A DNA stretch of 64,000 nucleotides, from positions 248,001 through 312,000 of the forward strand of contig JAHCAR010000001.1 of the NCBI GenBank assembly GCA_019634795.1, in the 5' to 3' direction. The position numbers were made by a program, and so were the translations under genes. This stretch comes from Dokdonella sp. (lineage in GTDB: Bacteria; Pseudomonadota; Gammaproteobacteria; Xanthomonadales; Rhodanobacteraceae). Positions 1 to 11,614 of this stretch are shown piece by piece. The notes beneath the pieces are model-generated. The model saw only the letters and a program-made list of their open reading frames with translations, did not search any database and had not been told where the DNA came from. The first letter of the stretch is position 1. Each line of letters starts with the position of its first letter.

Positions 1-265
1 AACGCAATCCGCGCCCGAGTGCTTGTCATTTCGTGCAATCCGGTCGCGGCACGGGCGTCCAGCAAGCGGAAATGCGGGTTCGACAGTGACAAGCGCGGCG
101 AAATGGACCGCGTTCCGCGCACGCAGCCACCGAACCCTGGCGTTCGAACATGTTTCCGAAGCCCTGGTCCAGTGCAGTCGATATGCAGGGCCCGTTTCCC
201 GATTGCCTTGAAACGCCGCTACCGGCGGAATTAATCTTCGGACAGGAACTGTGGGGGGCAGACCG
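1..265. other. Left-edge stretch without a convincing gene
   Basis: The first 265 bases hold only short overlapping open frames with no recognisable family. A G-rich ribosome-binding stretch lies just before the ATG at 266. I see no RNA gene or repeat here. It is probably the upstream region of the hydrolase gene plus the flank of a gene outside the window. Confidence 0.5.
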
Positions 266-1936
266 ATGGGTCGCTGGTTTTGGGGAGCCGTTTTCCTCGT
301 ACCGTTGATCGCGAGCGCACAAATCAACAACTGCAGCGACCCATATTGGGTGAACTCGCTGCGCTGCAAACTCCTCAATCCGGCCGAGCCGCAGCCCGAA
401 CCGGCGCCGCCGGACAAGGTCGGGCAACTGCGCAACTACACCCGGGTGGCACTGCCCCTGGATCCCGAAGTCCGCTGCCTTGATGGCACACGACCTGTCA
501 TTTACGTGGACCGTGCCGTGGGCCCCCCTTCCAACAAATGGCTGATCAGTTTTACCGGCGGTCCGTGGTGCGCTGCAAAGGATCTTGACCACAATGGCAG
601 TTTCGAGAGTGGTCAGGAATGCCTTGACTACTATGTCGCCAACCTCGGGGCGCTGATGGGTACAGCGACTACCGCGGCGATGAGCGATCTCGAATCGGAA
701 AACGGCTCGGGAATCCTCAATCCGGATCCGCAAGTCAACCCGGTGCTGGCGGGATACAACCGCGTTCGAGTCTACAAATGCGGTTTTGACCGCCACAGCG
801 GACGATCCACCCACAACGTGACGGCGGTGGCGCCGGTTATCGGCGGCATCAGCTTCGATCTTTTCAACCACGGCCAGAAAATCGTGCTTGCGACACTCGA
901 CTTGCTCAAGGGCGAAGGTGCTGGCATGGCTGGCCTGAGCTACTTGACCTGGGTCGATCAGGGTGGCCAGGTAGCCGAATTGCAGGAAACCCTGCCATCC
1001 ATCGCTGATGCCGAGCAAGTGGTTTTCATCGGCCACTCCGCGTCCGGGCACGGGCTCTACCAGAATGCCGACCGCTATTCGGCCTACCTTCGTGCCATGC
1101 CGGGCTTTTCCGGCGACATCCGCGCCATTCATGATGCCCACTTCATGCACTCGCCGGAAAACGAAGCGGCCTTCGACAGCGCACAGAATCCCAACCCGGC
1201 ACTGTTCAACACTTTGTTCGACCAGCGCTACTCGGGAAACACAACGGCTGTCGGCAGCTACGATGCGCAACCGTATTTCGACGGCGGCCTCGATATTTTT
1301 GCCAGCGACTACGCCGCATGGCTCGAAGCGCCATCGAGCGCGATGTCCACACTGGTCGACGAATCCTGCTTTTCAGCGCATCTGGCAAATGGGGATACCT
1401 GGAAGTGCCTGGACCGTTTCCACGTGTGCTTCCACCACGAAACCACGCCGGCATTGGTGCGCGAGGATTTCCTCGACCCAAACACCGAGCATGGAAATCC
1501 TCCCCTGGGATTCGTCGTGCAATGGGGCCCGTTGATGGCGCGACCGGAATGTGCAGACCTTGGTTTCAGCCCCTGTCCTCCAGTGCTGAGCACGAACCAG
1601 TACGCCGCAAGGCTACTGGTACAGGCCGGCCACTTTCTCGATGGCGTGTTCAGCCGCTCGGAACTCGCGCTGGGAACCGATACCAGTGGCCCCATCGGCA
1701 GCGTCTACCTCTGGATGCCGGCCTGCGGCTTTCACGAGGGCGCATACAGCGACAGCCAATATCATGTCGTCACCATGAGAAAGGGTAGCGCTCAGTCCAC
1801 TTATCGCGGCTTCATCGAGGACTTTCTGGCAGCACCCGCTACCGGTGCAATGAAGTCCTACGTTACCGGCCTCGATGGCGCGCAAAACATCTGCGACGGG
1901 GTCCTGTTCGCCAACGGATTCGAAAATACCCCCTGA
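266..1936 (+). CDS. Exported pectinacetylesterase/Notum-like hydrolase
   Basis: A 556-residue predicted secreted serine hydrolase of the pectinacetylesterase/Notum type. The ATG at 266 follows a run of G residues that can serve as ribosome-binding site, and gives a signal peptide of about 18 residues (MGRWFWGAVFLVPLIASA). An in-frame GTG at 251 is the less likely start. GGPWCA about 90 residues in fits the conserved GGxWC motif of the family, and GHSASGHG near residue 260 fits its GxSxxG nucleophile motif. Many cysteines suggest disulfides after export. The C-terminus carries VLFANGFE, an FxxGFE tag also seen in two other exported proteins of this window. The substrate (an acetylated polysaccharide or a lipid ester) cannot be read from the sequence. 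It stands alone, convergent with folP. Confidence 0.72.
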   Translation: MGRWFWGAVFLVPLIASAQINNCSDPYWVNSLRCKLLNPAEPQPEPAPPDKVGQLRNYTRVALPLDPEVRCLDGTRPVIYVDRAVGPPSNKWLISFTGGPWCAAKDLDHNGSFESGQECLDYYVANLGALMGTATTAAMSDLESENGSGILNPDPQVNPVLAGYNRVRVYKCGFDRHSGRSTHNVTAVAPVIGGISFDLFNHGQKIVLATLDLLKGEGAGMAGLSYLTWVDQGGQVAELQETLPSIADAEQVVFIGHSASGHGLYQNADRYSAYLRAMPGFSGDIRAIHDAHFMHSPENEAAFDSAQNPNPALFNTLFDQRYSGNTTAVGSYDAQPYFDGGLDIFASDYAAWLEAPSSAMSTLVDESCFSAHLANGDTWKCLDRFHVCFHHETTPALVREDFLDPNTEHGNPPLGFVVQWGPLMARPECADLGFSPCPPVLSTNQYAARLLVQAGHFLDGVFSRSELALGTDTSGPIGSVYLWMPACGFHEGAYSDSQYHVVTMRKGSAQSTYRGFIEDFLAAPATGAMKSYVTGLDGAQNICDGVLFANGFENTP

Positions 1937-2059
1937 CCTGGCTCCGGAATCCCTTGCATCGAAGCGGGCATTGCAGGAATCACGAGAATCGACGGCACCG
2001 GCGACGAGCTTCAAACCGAGTCCATCGACAGCAGGCGGGTGGACTTGCCGAATGCGGGC

Positions 2060-2953
2060 CTAGTCCTCATCCCACGCAACAGCCCTGGCGCCGGCAGACT
2101 GCTTTCGCGAAGATCCGACGTGCTTGCCCACGGCGTCGCAGACGAGAAGCGCGTCTCGAGTGGCGGCAACGTCGTGCACGCGCACGATAGCGGCCCCGCC
2201 CTGCACGGCCAGCATCGCTGCAGCAACGGATGCGAACACGCGATCCTCAGCCTTATCACGACCGGTCAGGGTTGCGAGCATCGATTTTCGGGAAAGTCCC
2301 GCCAGCACAGGCGCGATCTCGGCAAATCGCGCGAGTTCACGCAGCAGTTGAAGGTTGTGCTCGAGGGTCTTGCCGAAGCCGAAGCCCGGGTCGACGACGA
2401 TGCGCTTCTTGTCGATGCCGGCGAGCTGGCAGGCGAATACGCGATCGGACAGGAACCGGTGCACGTCGCCGACGACGTCGTCGTAGTTGGGCGATTCCTG
2501 CATGTCGCTTGGCTCGCCCTGCATGTGCATCAGGCAGACCACGACGTCGAGTTCTGCAGCGGCATCCAGGGCTCCGTCCCGGCGCAGCGCACGTACGTCA
2601 TTGACGAAGCCGGCTCCGGCGGCGACTGCGGCACGCATCACCTCGGGATCCGAAGTGTCGATGGAAATTGGCACGTTGGTCGCCGCGGCCACAGCCTCGA
2701 TGACCGGGACGACACGGGCGATCTGTTCGGAAGCAGGGACCGGACTGGCGCCGGGCCGGGTCGATTCGGCGCCGAAATCGAGCATGTCGGCGCCTTCCTC
2801 GACCAGCCGCAACGCATGGCTGACGGCTGCGGCAGGATCAAGGAAGCGGCCGCCATCGGAAAACGAATCCGGCGTCACGTTGACGATGCCGCAGATGCGT
2901 GCCTGGTCGAGCACGAGTTCGCGACCCTTGCAATCCAATACCGGAGAAAACAT
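2060..2953 (-). CDS. folP: Dihydropteroate synthase
   Basis: Joins para-aminobenzoate to the pterin diphosphate in folate synthesis; cytoplasmic. The TIM-barrel signatures are clear: GIVNVTPDSFSDGG near the N-terminus, FGAESTRPGA, SIDTSDPEV, VDPGFGFGKT and GLSRKSMLA. The frame is open further upstream to 3019, but those extra 22 codons read through the hairpin at 2964-3000. The ATG at 2953 follows a GGAG ribosome-binding site and gives a normal 297-residue enzyme, so I use it. folP follows ftsH on the same strand, a common bacterial order, but the hairpin between them suggests attenuated or separate expression. Confidence 0.95.
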   Translation of the reverse strand: MFSPVLDCKGRELVLDQARICGIVNVTPDSFSDGGRFLDPAAAVSHALRLVEEGADMLDFGAESTRPGASPVPASEQIARVVPVIEAVAAATNVPISIDTSDPEVMRAAVAAGAGFVNDVRALRRDGALDAAAELDVVVCLMHMQGEPSDMQESPNYDDVVGDVHRFLSDRVFACQLAGIDKKRIVVDPGFGFGKTLEHNLQLLRELARFAEIAPVLAGLSRKSMLATLTGRDKAEDRVFASVAAAMLAVQGGAAIVRVHDVAATRDALLVCDAVGKHVGSSRKQSAGARAVAWDED

Positions 2954-2963
2954 GGTTTGCGCT

Positions 2964-3000
2964 CCAAAAAGAAAGGCCGCCTGGCGGCGGCCTCTTTTAA
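2964..3000 (-). terminator. Rho-independent terminator or attenuator between ftsH and folP
   Basis: An 8-bp perfect stem (AGGCCGCC / GGCGGCCT, loop of 4) is followed on the minus strand by TTCTTTTT, directly upstream of the folP ribosome-binding site. It should end or attenuate ftsH transcripts. A shorter T-run on the other side makes it possibly bidirectional. Confidence 0.75.
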
Positions 3001-3022
3001 CAGATTTGCGCGCAGGCATTCA

Positions 3023-4960
<1,938 letters not shown>

Positions 4961-4993
4961 CTTTTTCCAGATTCCTCCAACATTGGCCAGGGC

Positions 4994-5614
4994 TCAGAGA
5001 TGCTTGCCGGTCGCCAATGCGTAGACTTCGTTGCTGCGCGCCCTGGATGCCTTGGGCTTGCGGATGCTGACGTGCGCGAACTGGCTGCGCAAGCGCCGGA
5101 CGTAATCATCGAATCCCTGCCCCTGGAACAGCTTGACCAGGAACGCCCCGCCCTTGGCGAGGTGGGCCTCGGCAAACTCCGCGGCCAGGTCGGCCAGGGC
5201 CATCGAACGATCCTGGTCGACGGCCCCGACACCGCTCATGTTGGGGGCCATGTCGGAAAGCACAAGATCGGGCCTGTTTCCGCCAAGTACCTCCTCGAGG
5301 CGCCTGAGCACCGCATCCTCGCGAAAATCGCCGAGGATGAAGTCGACCCCGCCGATTCCCTGCATCGGCAAGATATCGAGTGCGACAATACGCCCGCTGT
5401 CGCCGAGCCGCTCGCGCACCATCTGCGACCAGCCACCGGGCGCAGCGCCGAGATCGACGACGAACATGCCGGGTTTGAGCAGGTGGTCGCGCTCGATCAG
5501 TTCATCGAGCTTGAACACCGCGCGCGAGCGCCAGCCTTCCACCTGCGCACGCTTCACAAACGGGTCGCTGAAGTGCTCCTGGAGCCAGCGGGAACTGGAT
5601 TTGCTTCGCGCCAC
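4994..5614 (-). CDS. rlmE: 23S rRNA 2'-O-ribose U2552 methyltransferase
   Basis: RlmE (FtsJ/RrmJ), the SAM-dependent methyltransferase that modifies U2552 in the large-subunit A loop late in ribosome assembly. At 206 residues it has the family length. The K-D-K-E tetrad is present: K35 in VFKLDE, D in LSDMAPN, K in FLVKLFQG and E in RSNEVY. The SAM-binding motif is [10 protein letters not shown]. It heads the rlmE-ftsH unit, 33 nt before ftsH, and is divergent from yhbY. Confidence 0.96.
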   Translation of the reverse strand: MARSKSSSRWLQEHFSDPFVKRAQVEGWRSRAVFKLDELIERDHLLKPGMFVVDLGAAPGGWSQMVRERLGDSGRIVALDILPMQGIGGVDFILGDFREDAVLRRLEEVLGGNRPDLVLSDMAPNMSGVGAVDQDRSMALADLAAEFAEAHLAKGGAFLVKLFQGQGFDDYVRRLRSQFAHVSIRKPKASRARSNEVYALATGKHL

Positions 5615-5723
5615 GTCGTGTCCAACCCGCGCCAGGCGCGTTTCCCAGCCATGATAATGCCCTCATAATACCCCGAAAGTCGCGCATTCCTGCCGGCCAC
5701 CCATCCGCATTCGGACACCGTTC

Positions 5724-6020
5724 ATGTCACTTACCTCGTTCCAGAAGCGCTATTTGCGCGGGCTTGCCCACTCCCTCAACCCGGTCGTCATGCTCGGCCA
5801 GAAGGGCGTGACGCCCAGCCTGGTCAATGAACTGAGCCTGGCCCTGGGCCACCACGAACTGATCAAGGTGCGCCTGTCGGGAGGCGATCGCGAAGAGCGC
5901 GCCGCGCAGATCGACGCGCTGACCACGGATACCGGGGCCGAAGTCGTGCAGGTGGTCGGCCATACCGCGACCCTCTGGAAGCGCAATGACAAGGAACCGC
6001 GACTGCCGTTGCCAAAGTAG
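5724..6020 (+). CDS. yhbY: Ribosome assembly RNA-binding protein, CRM domain
   Basis: A 98-residue single CRM-domain protein of the YhbY family, which binds the pre-50S subunit. It contains the conserved GQKGVT loop (GxxG type) near residue 26 and the ELIKVRLSGGDREE strand-helix block. It is divergent from rlmE, the usual arrangement in Gammaproteobacteria, with an AT-rich 109-bp promoter region between them. Confidence 0.93.
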   Translation: MSLTSFQKRYLRGLAHSLNPVVMLGQKGVTPSLVNELSLALGHHELIKVRLSGGDREERAAQIDALTTDTGAEVVQVVGHTATLWKRNDKEPRLPLPK

Positions 6021-6033
6021 GCGCGCCGGGCTC

Positions 6034-6426
6034 ATGCAACTGATTCATGATCGAGCGGAAGGCTATTTCTTCGTGCGCGCGACGCGCGAACGTTCCATCG
6101 TCGTCGTCGACCGCGAACTGCATGCCAGCTTCCTGATGGCACCGGACCAGGTCGTCGAGGACTGGCCGGTCGGTGCCGTGACCGAGCTCGATGCCGCGAT
6201 CCTGCGCGCTGTCCTCGACCTCGATCCCGAAGTGGTCGTGCTGGGCACCGGTTCGCGCCAGCAGTTTCCGCCGCAGGCCGCCCTCGTCCCACTCCTGCGC
6301 CTGGGCATTGGCGTCGAAGCCATGGACAACGCCGCGGCCGCGCGCACCTACAACCTGCTGGCCGGCGAAGGGCGCAGGGTCGTTGCCGCCTTCATCCTGC
6401 CCGGCAAGGTTCAGGCGCCGGACTGA
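6034..6426 (+). CDS. Mth938-like domain protein (Xcc1710 type, DUF498)
   Basis: A 130-residue protein of the Mth938/Xcc1710 (DUF498/DUF598) family, whose structures are known but whose biochemical role in bacteria is not established. The ATG at 6034 ([10 protein letters not shown]) matches the family N-terminus; the frame is open further upstream, but that part overlaps yhbY. The conserved [14 protein letters not shown] and the [17 protein letters not shown] block are present. It lies 13 nt after yhbY and probably shares its transcript. Its 3' end overlaps the convergent rpoS gene by 16 nt. Confidence 0.85.
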   Translation: MQLIHDRAEGYFFVRATRERSIVVVDRELHASFLMAPDQVVEDWPVGAVTELDAAILRAVLDLDPEVVVLGTGSRQQFPPQAALVPLLRLGIGVEAMDNAAAARTYNLLAGEGRRVVAAFILPGKVQAPD

Positions 6427-7322
6427 TCCTGCTGGGACAGGCTGCGCAGGCGTTTGAGGGCTTCTTCCTGAATCTGGCGCACGCGTTCACGCGAGACGCC
6501 GAGATCGGTCGCGATTTCGGCCAGCGAGAGGACCGGCTCGCCATTGAGGCCGAACCGGCGTTCGAGAACCAGGCGCTGGCGCGGCCGGAGTGCCGCCAGC
6601 CAGTCCTGCAGCTGACCGCCGCCGGCATGTTCGGGGCGGATCTGCGATCCGCTTTCCTCTTCCTCGACCAGATGTTCGATCATCGGTCGGTCATCGCTGT
6701 CCGACATCGGTGCATCGAGCGAACTGATGTGCTCGTTGACCCGGAACAGTTCGGCCACGTCCGGGGTACGCTTGCCGACCTCCTTGGCGAGTTCCTCGAG
6801 CGTCGGCGCACGCCCGATCCTGGCCGTCATTTCGCGGTTCGCGCGCAGCACCTGGGCCAGTTCGCGCAACACATGCACAGGAATGCGAACAGTCCGTCCC
6901 TGGTGCGAAAGTGCCTGCTGCACGCCATGCCTGATCCACCACATGGCGTAGGTCGAGAAACGCAGGCGTCGCTGCGGCTCGAATTTCTCGACCGCGCGAA
7001 TCAGGCCGATGTTGCCCTCCTCGATCAGGTCCATCAGCGGCACGCCACGGCCCACGTAGCCCCTGGCCACGGTCACGACGAGGCGCAGATTGGCTTCGAT
7101 CATGCCCCTTCGCGCCTCGCTGTCGCCAGCCTGCACGCGTTCGGCCAGCGCCCACTCCTGTTCCGCGGCGAGCAGGGGAATCAGGCCGATTTCGTTCAGA
7201 TAGGCGCCGGTGGAACTGCGGACTTCCTCGTCCGCGGGTTCGATGGCGTCGAGCAGTTCGAGAACTTCCTCGACATCGGGCTCGGAGACGGATTCCGACG
7301 GCGGAACGGCGCTCATCGGCAA
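6411..7322 (-). CDS. rpoS: RNA polymerase sigma factor RpoS
   Basis: Stationary-phase and general stress sigma factor. At 303 residues it is slightly shorter than the E. coli protein. An acidic N-terminal region precedes region 1.2. Region 2 includes [16 protein letters not shown] and the [17 protein letters not shown] block; region 3 follows; region 4.2 has the [12 protein letters not shown] helix-turn-helix. The assignment over RpoD or RpoH rests on the shared RpoS motifs and on the location downstream of nlpD, pcm and surE, the classic rpoS neighbourhood. In relatives, a major rpoS promoter lies inside nlpD. Confidence 0.93.
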   Translation of the reverse strand: MPMSAVPPSESVSEPDVEEVLELLDAIEPADEEVRSSTGAYLNEIGLIPLLAAEQEWALAERVQAGDSEARRGMIEANLRLVVTVARGYVGRGVPLMDLIEEGNIGLIRAVEKFEPQRRLRFSTYAMWWIRHGVQQALSHQGRTVRIPVHVLRELAQVLRANREMTARIGRAPTLEELAKEVGKRTPDVAELFRVNEHISSLDAPMSDSDDRPMIEHLVEEEESGSQIRPEHAGGGQLQDWLAALRPRQRLVLERRFGLNGEPVLSLAEIATDLGVSRERVRQIQEEALKRLRSLSQQDQSGA

Positions 7323-7404
7323 AGCTTAGTCCGCGTGCGATTGCTTTGAAACAGCAAGCACGATGCGGTCGTGGATCCAGATATCCGGCGGTTGCTTGGG
7401 GTCG

Positions 7405-8316
7405 TCATCGCGAAGGCAGATAGGCCAGCGGATCGACCGGCTTGCCGTTCCGGCGGATCTCGAAATGCAGCATATCCCTGCTCGCGCTCGACGAGCCCAT
7501 TTCGGCGATCTGCTGGCCGGCCTTGATGCGATCGCCCTCCTGGACCAGACGGCGCCGGTTGTGGCCGTACGCGGACAGCATCGTGCTGTTGTGCTTGATG
7601 ATGATCAGTTCGCCGTAACCGATCAGGCCATTGCCGCTGTAGACGACAACGCCGTCGGCAGCCGCACGCACCGGATCGCCCGACTTGCCGGTGATATTGA
7701 TGCCCTGGTGGGTCTGGTCGCCGGGGACGAAACCGCCATCGCGCGGGCCGTCGGCAGGCCAGCGCCAGACGATGCCGGCGCTTGGCGTCGCGTCGACGGT
7801 ATCGCCTGGTGGCGGTGGACGCGATGGCGCGGGTTGCGGGGAGACCCGCGCGGGTTCGGCGGCAACCGCCGTCGGCGGCACCTGCGCGGATCGGCTGCCC
7901 GATTGCGGTGGCGGCGTGGACGGGCCGCTCGCAGGCGGCGTCCGCGATTCGCGCGGCGGCTTGCGGGCCTTGGCAACGACAGGCCTGCGCGTGGCTCGCG
8001 CTCGCCGGTCGAGCCGGATGACCTGGTCGACATAGATCGTGTAGGGCGGATCGATGCCGTTGGCGCTGGCCAGATCGCGATAATCGAGTCCATTGCGGAA
8101 GGCGATGCTGTAGAGCGTGTCGCCACGGCGCACCCGGTAACTGCCGGCCGGCAGCCGCGACGCGCCGGAGTCCGCGACATGGCCGCGGCGCTGGTGACCA
8201 CCGATGCTGCGGTCCTCGACCGGTGCGGGCGGCGTCGAAGCACAGCCCGCGAGGATCAGCACGGCGCCCATCAAGCACACCCAGGTAATGGACTTTATTC
8301 TTATAATATCAATCAC
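7405..8316 (-). CDS. nlpD: NlpD-type lipoprotein, LysM plus degenerate LytM/M23 domain
   Basis: Predicted activator of the cell-division amidase AmiC at the septum. The start is GTG, directly after the yqaA stop. The lipobox LAGC gives Cys25 as the acylated residue. A LysM peptidoglycan-binding domain (YRVRRGDTLYSIAFRNG) follows, then a long Pro/Arg/Ala linker, then the C-terminal M23 domain. Metal ligands are missing: the HxxxD region reads HQGINI and the end reads HFEIR rather than HxH. This fits a non-catalytic amidase activator like E. coli NlpD. It is 303 residues long and lies 82 nt upstream of rpoS. Confidence 0.93.
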   Translation of the reverse strand: MIDIIRIKSITWVCLMGAVLILAGCASTPPAPVEDRSIGGHQRRGHVADSGASRLPAGSYRVRRGDTLYSIAFRNGLDYRDLASANGIDPPYTIYVDQVIRLDRRARATRRPVVAKARKPPRESRTPPASGPSTPPPQSGSRSAQVPPTAVAAEPARVSPQPAPSRPPPPGDTVDATPSAGIVWRWPADGPRDGGFVPGDQTHQGINITGKSGDPVRAAADGVVVYSGNGLIGYGELIIIKHNSTMLSAYGHNRRRLVQEGDRIKAGQQIAEMGSSSASRDMLHFEIRRNGKPVDPLAYLPSR

Positions 8317-8922
8317 TTAGCGTACAAACTTGAAGTACAGTACAGCCACGGCCAAGGCCACCATCAGGCCCCACCCTATCCATTCGATCCAGCGATGCAG
8401 CGCAGCCTCCGCGCGCGGCCCGGCGAGGCGAATGACTCCGGCCAGCAGATAGACGCGCTTGCCGCGACCGACGATCATGCTGGCGACGAAGGGTAGCAGT
8501 GGCACGCCGACGATGCCTGAGGCCCAGGTGAATATCTTCAGCGGGATCGGCAGGAACCCGGCAACGACGAGAATCCAGAACGCAGACCAGGGGCTGCGCG
8601 CGGCAATCTCGCTCAATTCCGCAACCTGATGGTCGATCCGCTCCATCCAGCCGAGCGATTCGAACAGGGGCCGCGCCCAGGCGAAGGCATAGTGGCCGAG
8701 CGCGTAGCCGACCAGGGCGCCAACCACCGAAAAGACCAGGCTGATCGAGGCCAGACGGGCCCAGCGTTGCGGACGCGCCAGCACCATCGGACCGAGCATC
8801 ACTTCCGGCATCACCGGAAAGATGATCGCCTCGACGAAACTGAGCCCCGCCAGCAGCGGCTCGGCGCGCGGATGCATCGACCATAGCAGGGCCTTTTCGT
8901 AGAGCGGCTTGAACAGCTTCAT
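8317..8922 (-). CDS. yqaA: YqaA-family DedA-like inner membrane protein
   Basis: A 201-residue polytopic membrane protein of the YqaA branch of the DedA/SNARE-associated superfamily. The ATG at 8922 (MKLFKPLYEKALLW) is the family N-terminus; the frame continues upstream only as an overlap with pcm. It shows the re-entrant-loop region FVEAIIFPVMPEVML and several hydrophobic segments ending in LAVAVLYFKFVR. DedA proteins are linked to lipid flipping and membrane homeostasis; the role of YqaA itself is not established. It sits between pcm and nlpD, as in xanthomonads. Confidence 0.88.
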   Translation of the reverse strand: MKLFKPLYEKALLWSMHPRAEPLLAGLSFVEAIIFPVMPEVMLGPMVLARPQRWARLASISLVFSVVGALVGYALGHYAFAWARPLFESLGWMERIDHQVAELSEIAARSPWSAFWILVVAGFLPIPLKIFTWASGIVGVPLLPFVASMIVGRGKRVYLLAGVIRLAGPRAEAALHRWIEWIGWGLMVALAVAVLYFKFVR

Positions 8923-8947
8923 TCGCGGTCCACCGCGATTTCGGGCT

Positions 8948-9625
8948 TCAAGCGACACCGCCGAGCAGGGGAACGAAGCTGACCGGGGCCAGGGTCTCGC
9001 GCTGCCAGCCGTCGGCGCCGGCGCGCACCCGCAGCAGTTCCTGTCGACCCGGCGGACCGACCGGAGCGACGAGGACACCATCGGGCGCGAGCTGCGCGAG
9101 CAGCGCCTCTTCGAGTTCGGCGCCCGCCGCGGTGACCATGATCGCGTCGAACGGCGCCTCGTCCGGCCAGCCGAGCCGGCCATCGTCGTGGCGCGAGCGA
9201 ATGTTGCCGAGGCCGAGCTTGCGGAAACGGCGGCGCGCGTTGCGCAGCAGCTCGTCGATGCGTTCGACCGTGTAGACCTGCTCGACCAGCGAAGCCAGCA
9301 CGGCACACTGGTAGCCCGAACCGGTGCCGACCTCGAGCACGCGCCGCGGCAGCGCCTGTTCGATCAGAACTTCGGTCATGCGTGCGACGACATAGGGCTG
9401 CGAAATCGTCTGCCCCTGCCCGATCGGCAACGCGGTGTCTTCGTAGGCACGCGTCGCCAGTGCCTCGTCGATGAACAGGTGCCGAGGCAACTGGCGCAGG
9501 ACATCGAGCACGCGACGGTCGCGAATGCCCTCGGCAACCAGGCGCTCGATCAGGCGGTCGCGCGCGCGTTGCGAGGTCATGCCGAGACCGCGCGCCTCGG
9601 GCAGTTGGCGGGCAAAGCGGCTCAA
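8948..9625 (-). CDS. pcm: Protein-L-isoaspartate O-methyltransferase
   Basis: Repairs isoaspartyl residues in ageing proteins using SAM. The core is typical: [45 protein letters not shown] (SAM loop) and the C-terminal FVPLLGG. I use the TTG at 9625, because GGAGG lies 6 nt before it and the resulting N-terminus, ahead of the conserved [11 protein letters not shown], has the length seen in Xanthomonas proteins. An earlier TTG at 9643 and an ATG at 9580 are alternatives. The protein is 225 residues, 37 nt after surE on the same strand. Confidence 0.93.
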   Translation of the reverse strand: MSRFARQLPEARGLGMTSQRARDRLIERLVAEGIRDRRVLDVLRQLPRHLFIDEALATRAYEDTALPIGQGQTISQPYVVARMTEVLIEQALPRRVLEVGTGSGYQCAVLASLVEQVYTVERIDELLRNARRRFRKLGLGNIRSRHDDGRLGWPDEAPFDAIMVTAAGAELEEALLAQLAPDGVLVAPVGPPGRQELLRVRAGADGWQRETLAPVSFVPLLGGVA

Positions 9626-9662
9626 ACGATACCCTCCCGACAATGCTGGATGCGCAACCGGC

Positions 9663-10436
9663 TCATGCGGCGTGGCTTTCCATGCTCAGCGATCCGACCC
9701 AGCCGCCGACCTTTTCGAGGGCCTGGTAGCGGGTCAGGTCGACATGGATCGGCGTGATCGAAACGAAGCCTTCGCGGACAGCAAGAAAGTCCGTACCCGG
9801 ACCGTCGTCCTCGGCTTCGCCGGGCGGACCGATCCAGAACATCGGCCGTCCGCGCGGATCGTCCTGCTTGATGCAGCCGGCCGCACGATGGCGGCGGCCG
9901 AGCCGGGCCACCGAGAATCCGCGGATTTCGGACCACGGAAGATCCGGGACATTGACGTTGAGGATCGTATCCGCCGGCAGCGGATCGACCAGCAGCTTGC
10001 GCATCAGTTGCATGACCGCCAGGGCGGCGGAATCGTAGTGGACACCCTTGTGGTCGACCGTGACCAGCGAAACCGCGATCGCGGGCAATCCGAGGAAACG
10101 CCCCTCCATGGCCGCCGACACGGTGCCCGAGTAGATCACGTCATCACCGAGATTGGCCGCGGAGTTGATGCCGGAAACGACGATGTCGGGCTCGACCTCG
10201 AGCAGGCCGGAAAGGGCCAGGTGCACGCAGTCGGTCGGCGTGCCGGCGACCCGGTAGCGATTCTCCTCGAGCCGCTTGACGCGGATCGGCTGATCGAGGG
10301 TCAGCGAATTGCTGGCACCGGAACGATCACGGTCGGGAGCCACCACGACGACCTCGCCGACGGCGGCCAGATGCCTGGCCAATACCAGTATTCCCGGTGC
10401 GTCGACGCCATCGTCGTTGCTGACCAGAACGCGCAT
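9663..10436 (-). CDS. surE: 5'/3'-nucleotidase SurE
   Basis: Survival protein E, a metal-dependent nucleoside monophosphate phosphatase needed in stationary phase. At 257 residues it has the usual size. It starts [15 protein letters not shown], with the two metal-binding Asp residues (D8, D9) at the N-terminus. It also has [14 protein letters not shown] with the metal-binding Ser, and [20 protein letters not shown]. The ATG at 10436 is preceded by AGGAAG. It is the first gene of the surE-pcm-yqaA-nlpD-rpoS block and is divergent from the Smr gene. Confidence 0.96.
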   Translation of the reverse strand: MRVLVSNDDGVDAPGILVLARHLAAVGEVVVVAPDRDRSGASNSLTLDQPIRVKRLEENRYRVAGTPTDCVHLALSGLLEVEPDIVVSGINSAANLGDDVIYSGTVSAAMEGRFLGLPAIAVSLVTVDHKGVHYDSAALAVMQLMRKLLVDPLPADTILNVNVPDLPWSEIRGFSVARLGRRHRAAGCIKQDDPRGRPMFWIGPPGEAEDDGPGTDFLAVREGFVSITPIHVDLTRYQALEKVGGWVGSLSMESHAA

Positions 10437-10658
10437 GAGCTGCTTCCTGCGATAAGGCGGTGCAGGCGACCCGGAACGCGTTGGACGCAGCGTGGGAAGC
10501 CTGGGCGAATGAGAATGCCAGAGCATACCGGATTCGACCCCGAGGCTGAACGAGAGAAGGACCGGATCCGGCGCATGTCGCTGCTCCGGAAGGTGGCGAA
10601 AACCCTGCCGCACGGCCGCGCGGTTGCCTCGGACCGGCGCTCATGCAATGGTTCACGC

Positions 10659-11261
10659 ATGACCAATCGCCAGTTGCGAGATGCCATCAGGCGGCGGCAA
10701 GAGCCGGCCACGCGTGGCGCGCCGGAACCCGTCGTGGCGGACGAAGCGGGCAGGCTTTTTCGCCAGGCCGTCGGCGAGGTGCGGCCGCTGGCGCCCCACG
10801 AGGCGGTGGCAACGAGAGTCAGCAAGCCTGCCCCACGGGCTCGCCAGTTCGAGATCGACGAAGCAGCCGTGCGCGATGAGCTGCTGAGCAGCCCGTTCGA
10901 TCCAGGCTCGATCGAAATGGGCGATGAAATCCTCTACCTCAAGCCCGGCCATCCGGCACGCCTGCTCAAGCAGCTACGGCGCGGACACTTCAGCATCCAG
11001 GCCGAGATCGACCTGCACCAGATGTCGGTCGCGGTGGCCCGTGCGGCCGTAGCCGGATTCATCGACGACGCAATCCGTCATCGCGAATTCTGCGTGAGAA
11101 TCGTGCACGGCAAGGGGCTGCGCTCGGCCGCACGAGGGCCCGTGGTCAAGCGCATGACCGAACAGCTCCTGCGCCGTCGCAACGACGTCGTCGCTTTTGC
11201 CTCGGCTCTGCCCGCGCAGGGCGGGACCGGTGCGGTCCTCGTCCTGCTCCAGCGCGACTGA
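10659..11261 (+). CDS. Smr domain endonuclease-like protein
   Basis: A 200-residue protein with a C-terminal Smr (small MutS-related) domain, in the YdaL/SmrA class of bacterial stand-alone Smr proteins. The key motifs are EIDLHQMSVAVARAAV (the LDLHG-like element) and RIVHGKGLRSA (the H-G-K-G element). An N-terminal linker of about 120 residues contains FRQAVGEVRPL, typical of this subfamily. The ATG at 10659 is the most plausible start; the frame is open much further upstream, antisense to surE. Family members have nicking or RNase activity; the substrate here is not known. Confidence 0.85.
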   Translation: MTNRQLRDAIRRRQEPATRGAPEPVVADEAGRLFRQAVGEVRPLAPHEAVATRVSKPAPRARQFEIDEAAVRDELLSSPFDPGSIEMGDEILYLKPGHPARLLKQLRRGHFSIQAEIDLHQMSVAVARAAVAGFIDDAIRHREFCVRIVHGKGLRSAARGPVVKRMTEQLLRRRNDVVAFASALPAQGGTGAVLVLLQRD

Positions 11262-11480
11262 TCAGTCGTCGATGCCGGTGTCGGCGGGGACCCGCTTGGT
11301 CGGCGGATTGACCCAGGTCACCCTGACCCCGGTCTGTCGGCTGACCTGATTGACCGCGTCGACGTAGGCCTGGTCGACGACGAACTTTTCCTCCTTGGCG
11401 AACCGGCTGCTGCCATTGCTGGCGCATCCGGCGAGAACCAGAATCAAGACCGCTGCGGCAGGAACCATCACTCGTGTCAT
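11262..11480 (-). CDS. Small lipoprotein of unknown function
   Basis: A 72-residue predicted lipoprotein. The ATG at 11480 has a GGAGAAAG ribosome-binding site; the signal peptide ends in lipobox LAGC with Cys19. The mature part is about 53 residues, with a central VVDQAYVDAVNQVSRQTGV segment and a basic VNPPTKR stretch. I do not recognise it beyond resemblance to short conserved lipoproteins of xanthomonads. It converges on the Smr gene with abutting stop codons, and lies downstream of truD on the same strand after a 134-nt gap. Confidence 0.7.
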   Translation of the reverse strand: MTRVMVPAAAVLILVLAGCASNGSSRFAKEEKFVVDQAYVDAVNQVSRQTGVRVTWVNPPTKRVPADTGIDD

Positions 11481-11614
11481 GGCTTTCTCCAGTGGCTGAG
11501 CGGAAGCGGCCACGCGGCCGTCCCGCATGCTGGGCCCTGCGCCGGAAACCGGTCGCTCCCCGCTTCAGAGCCCTTATTCTGGACGCGACAGGGCGACGAT
11601 CCGTCGCAGCCCGT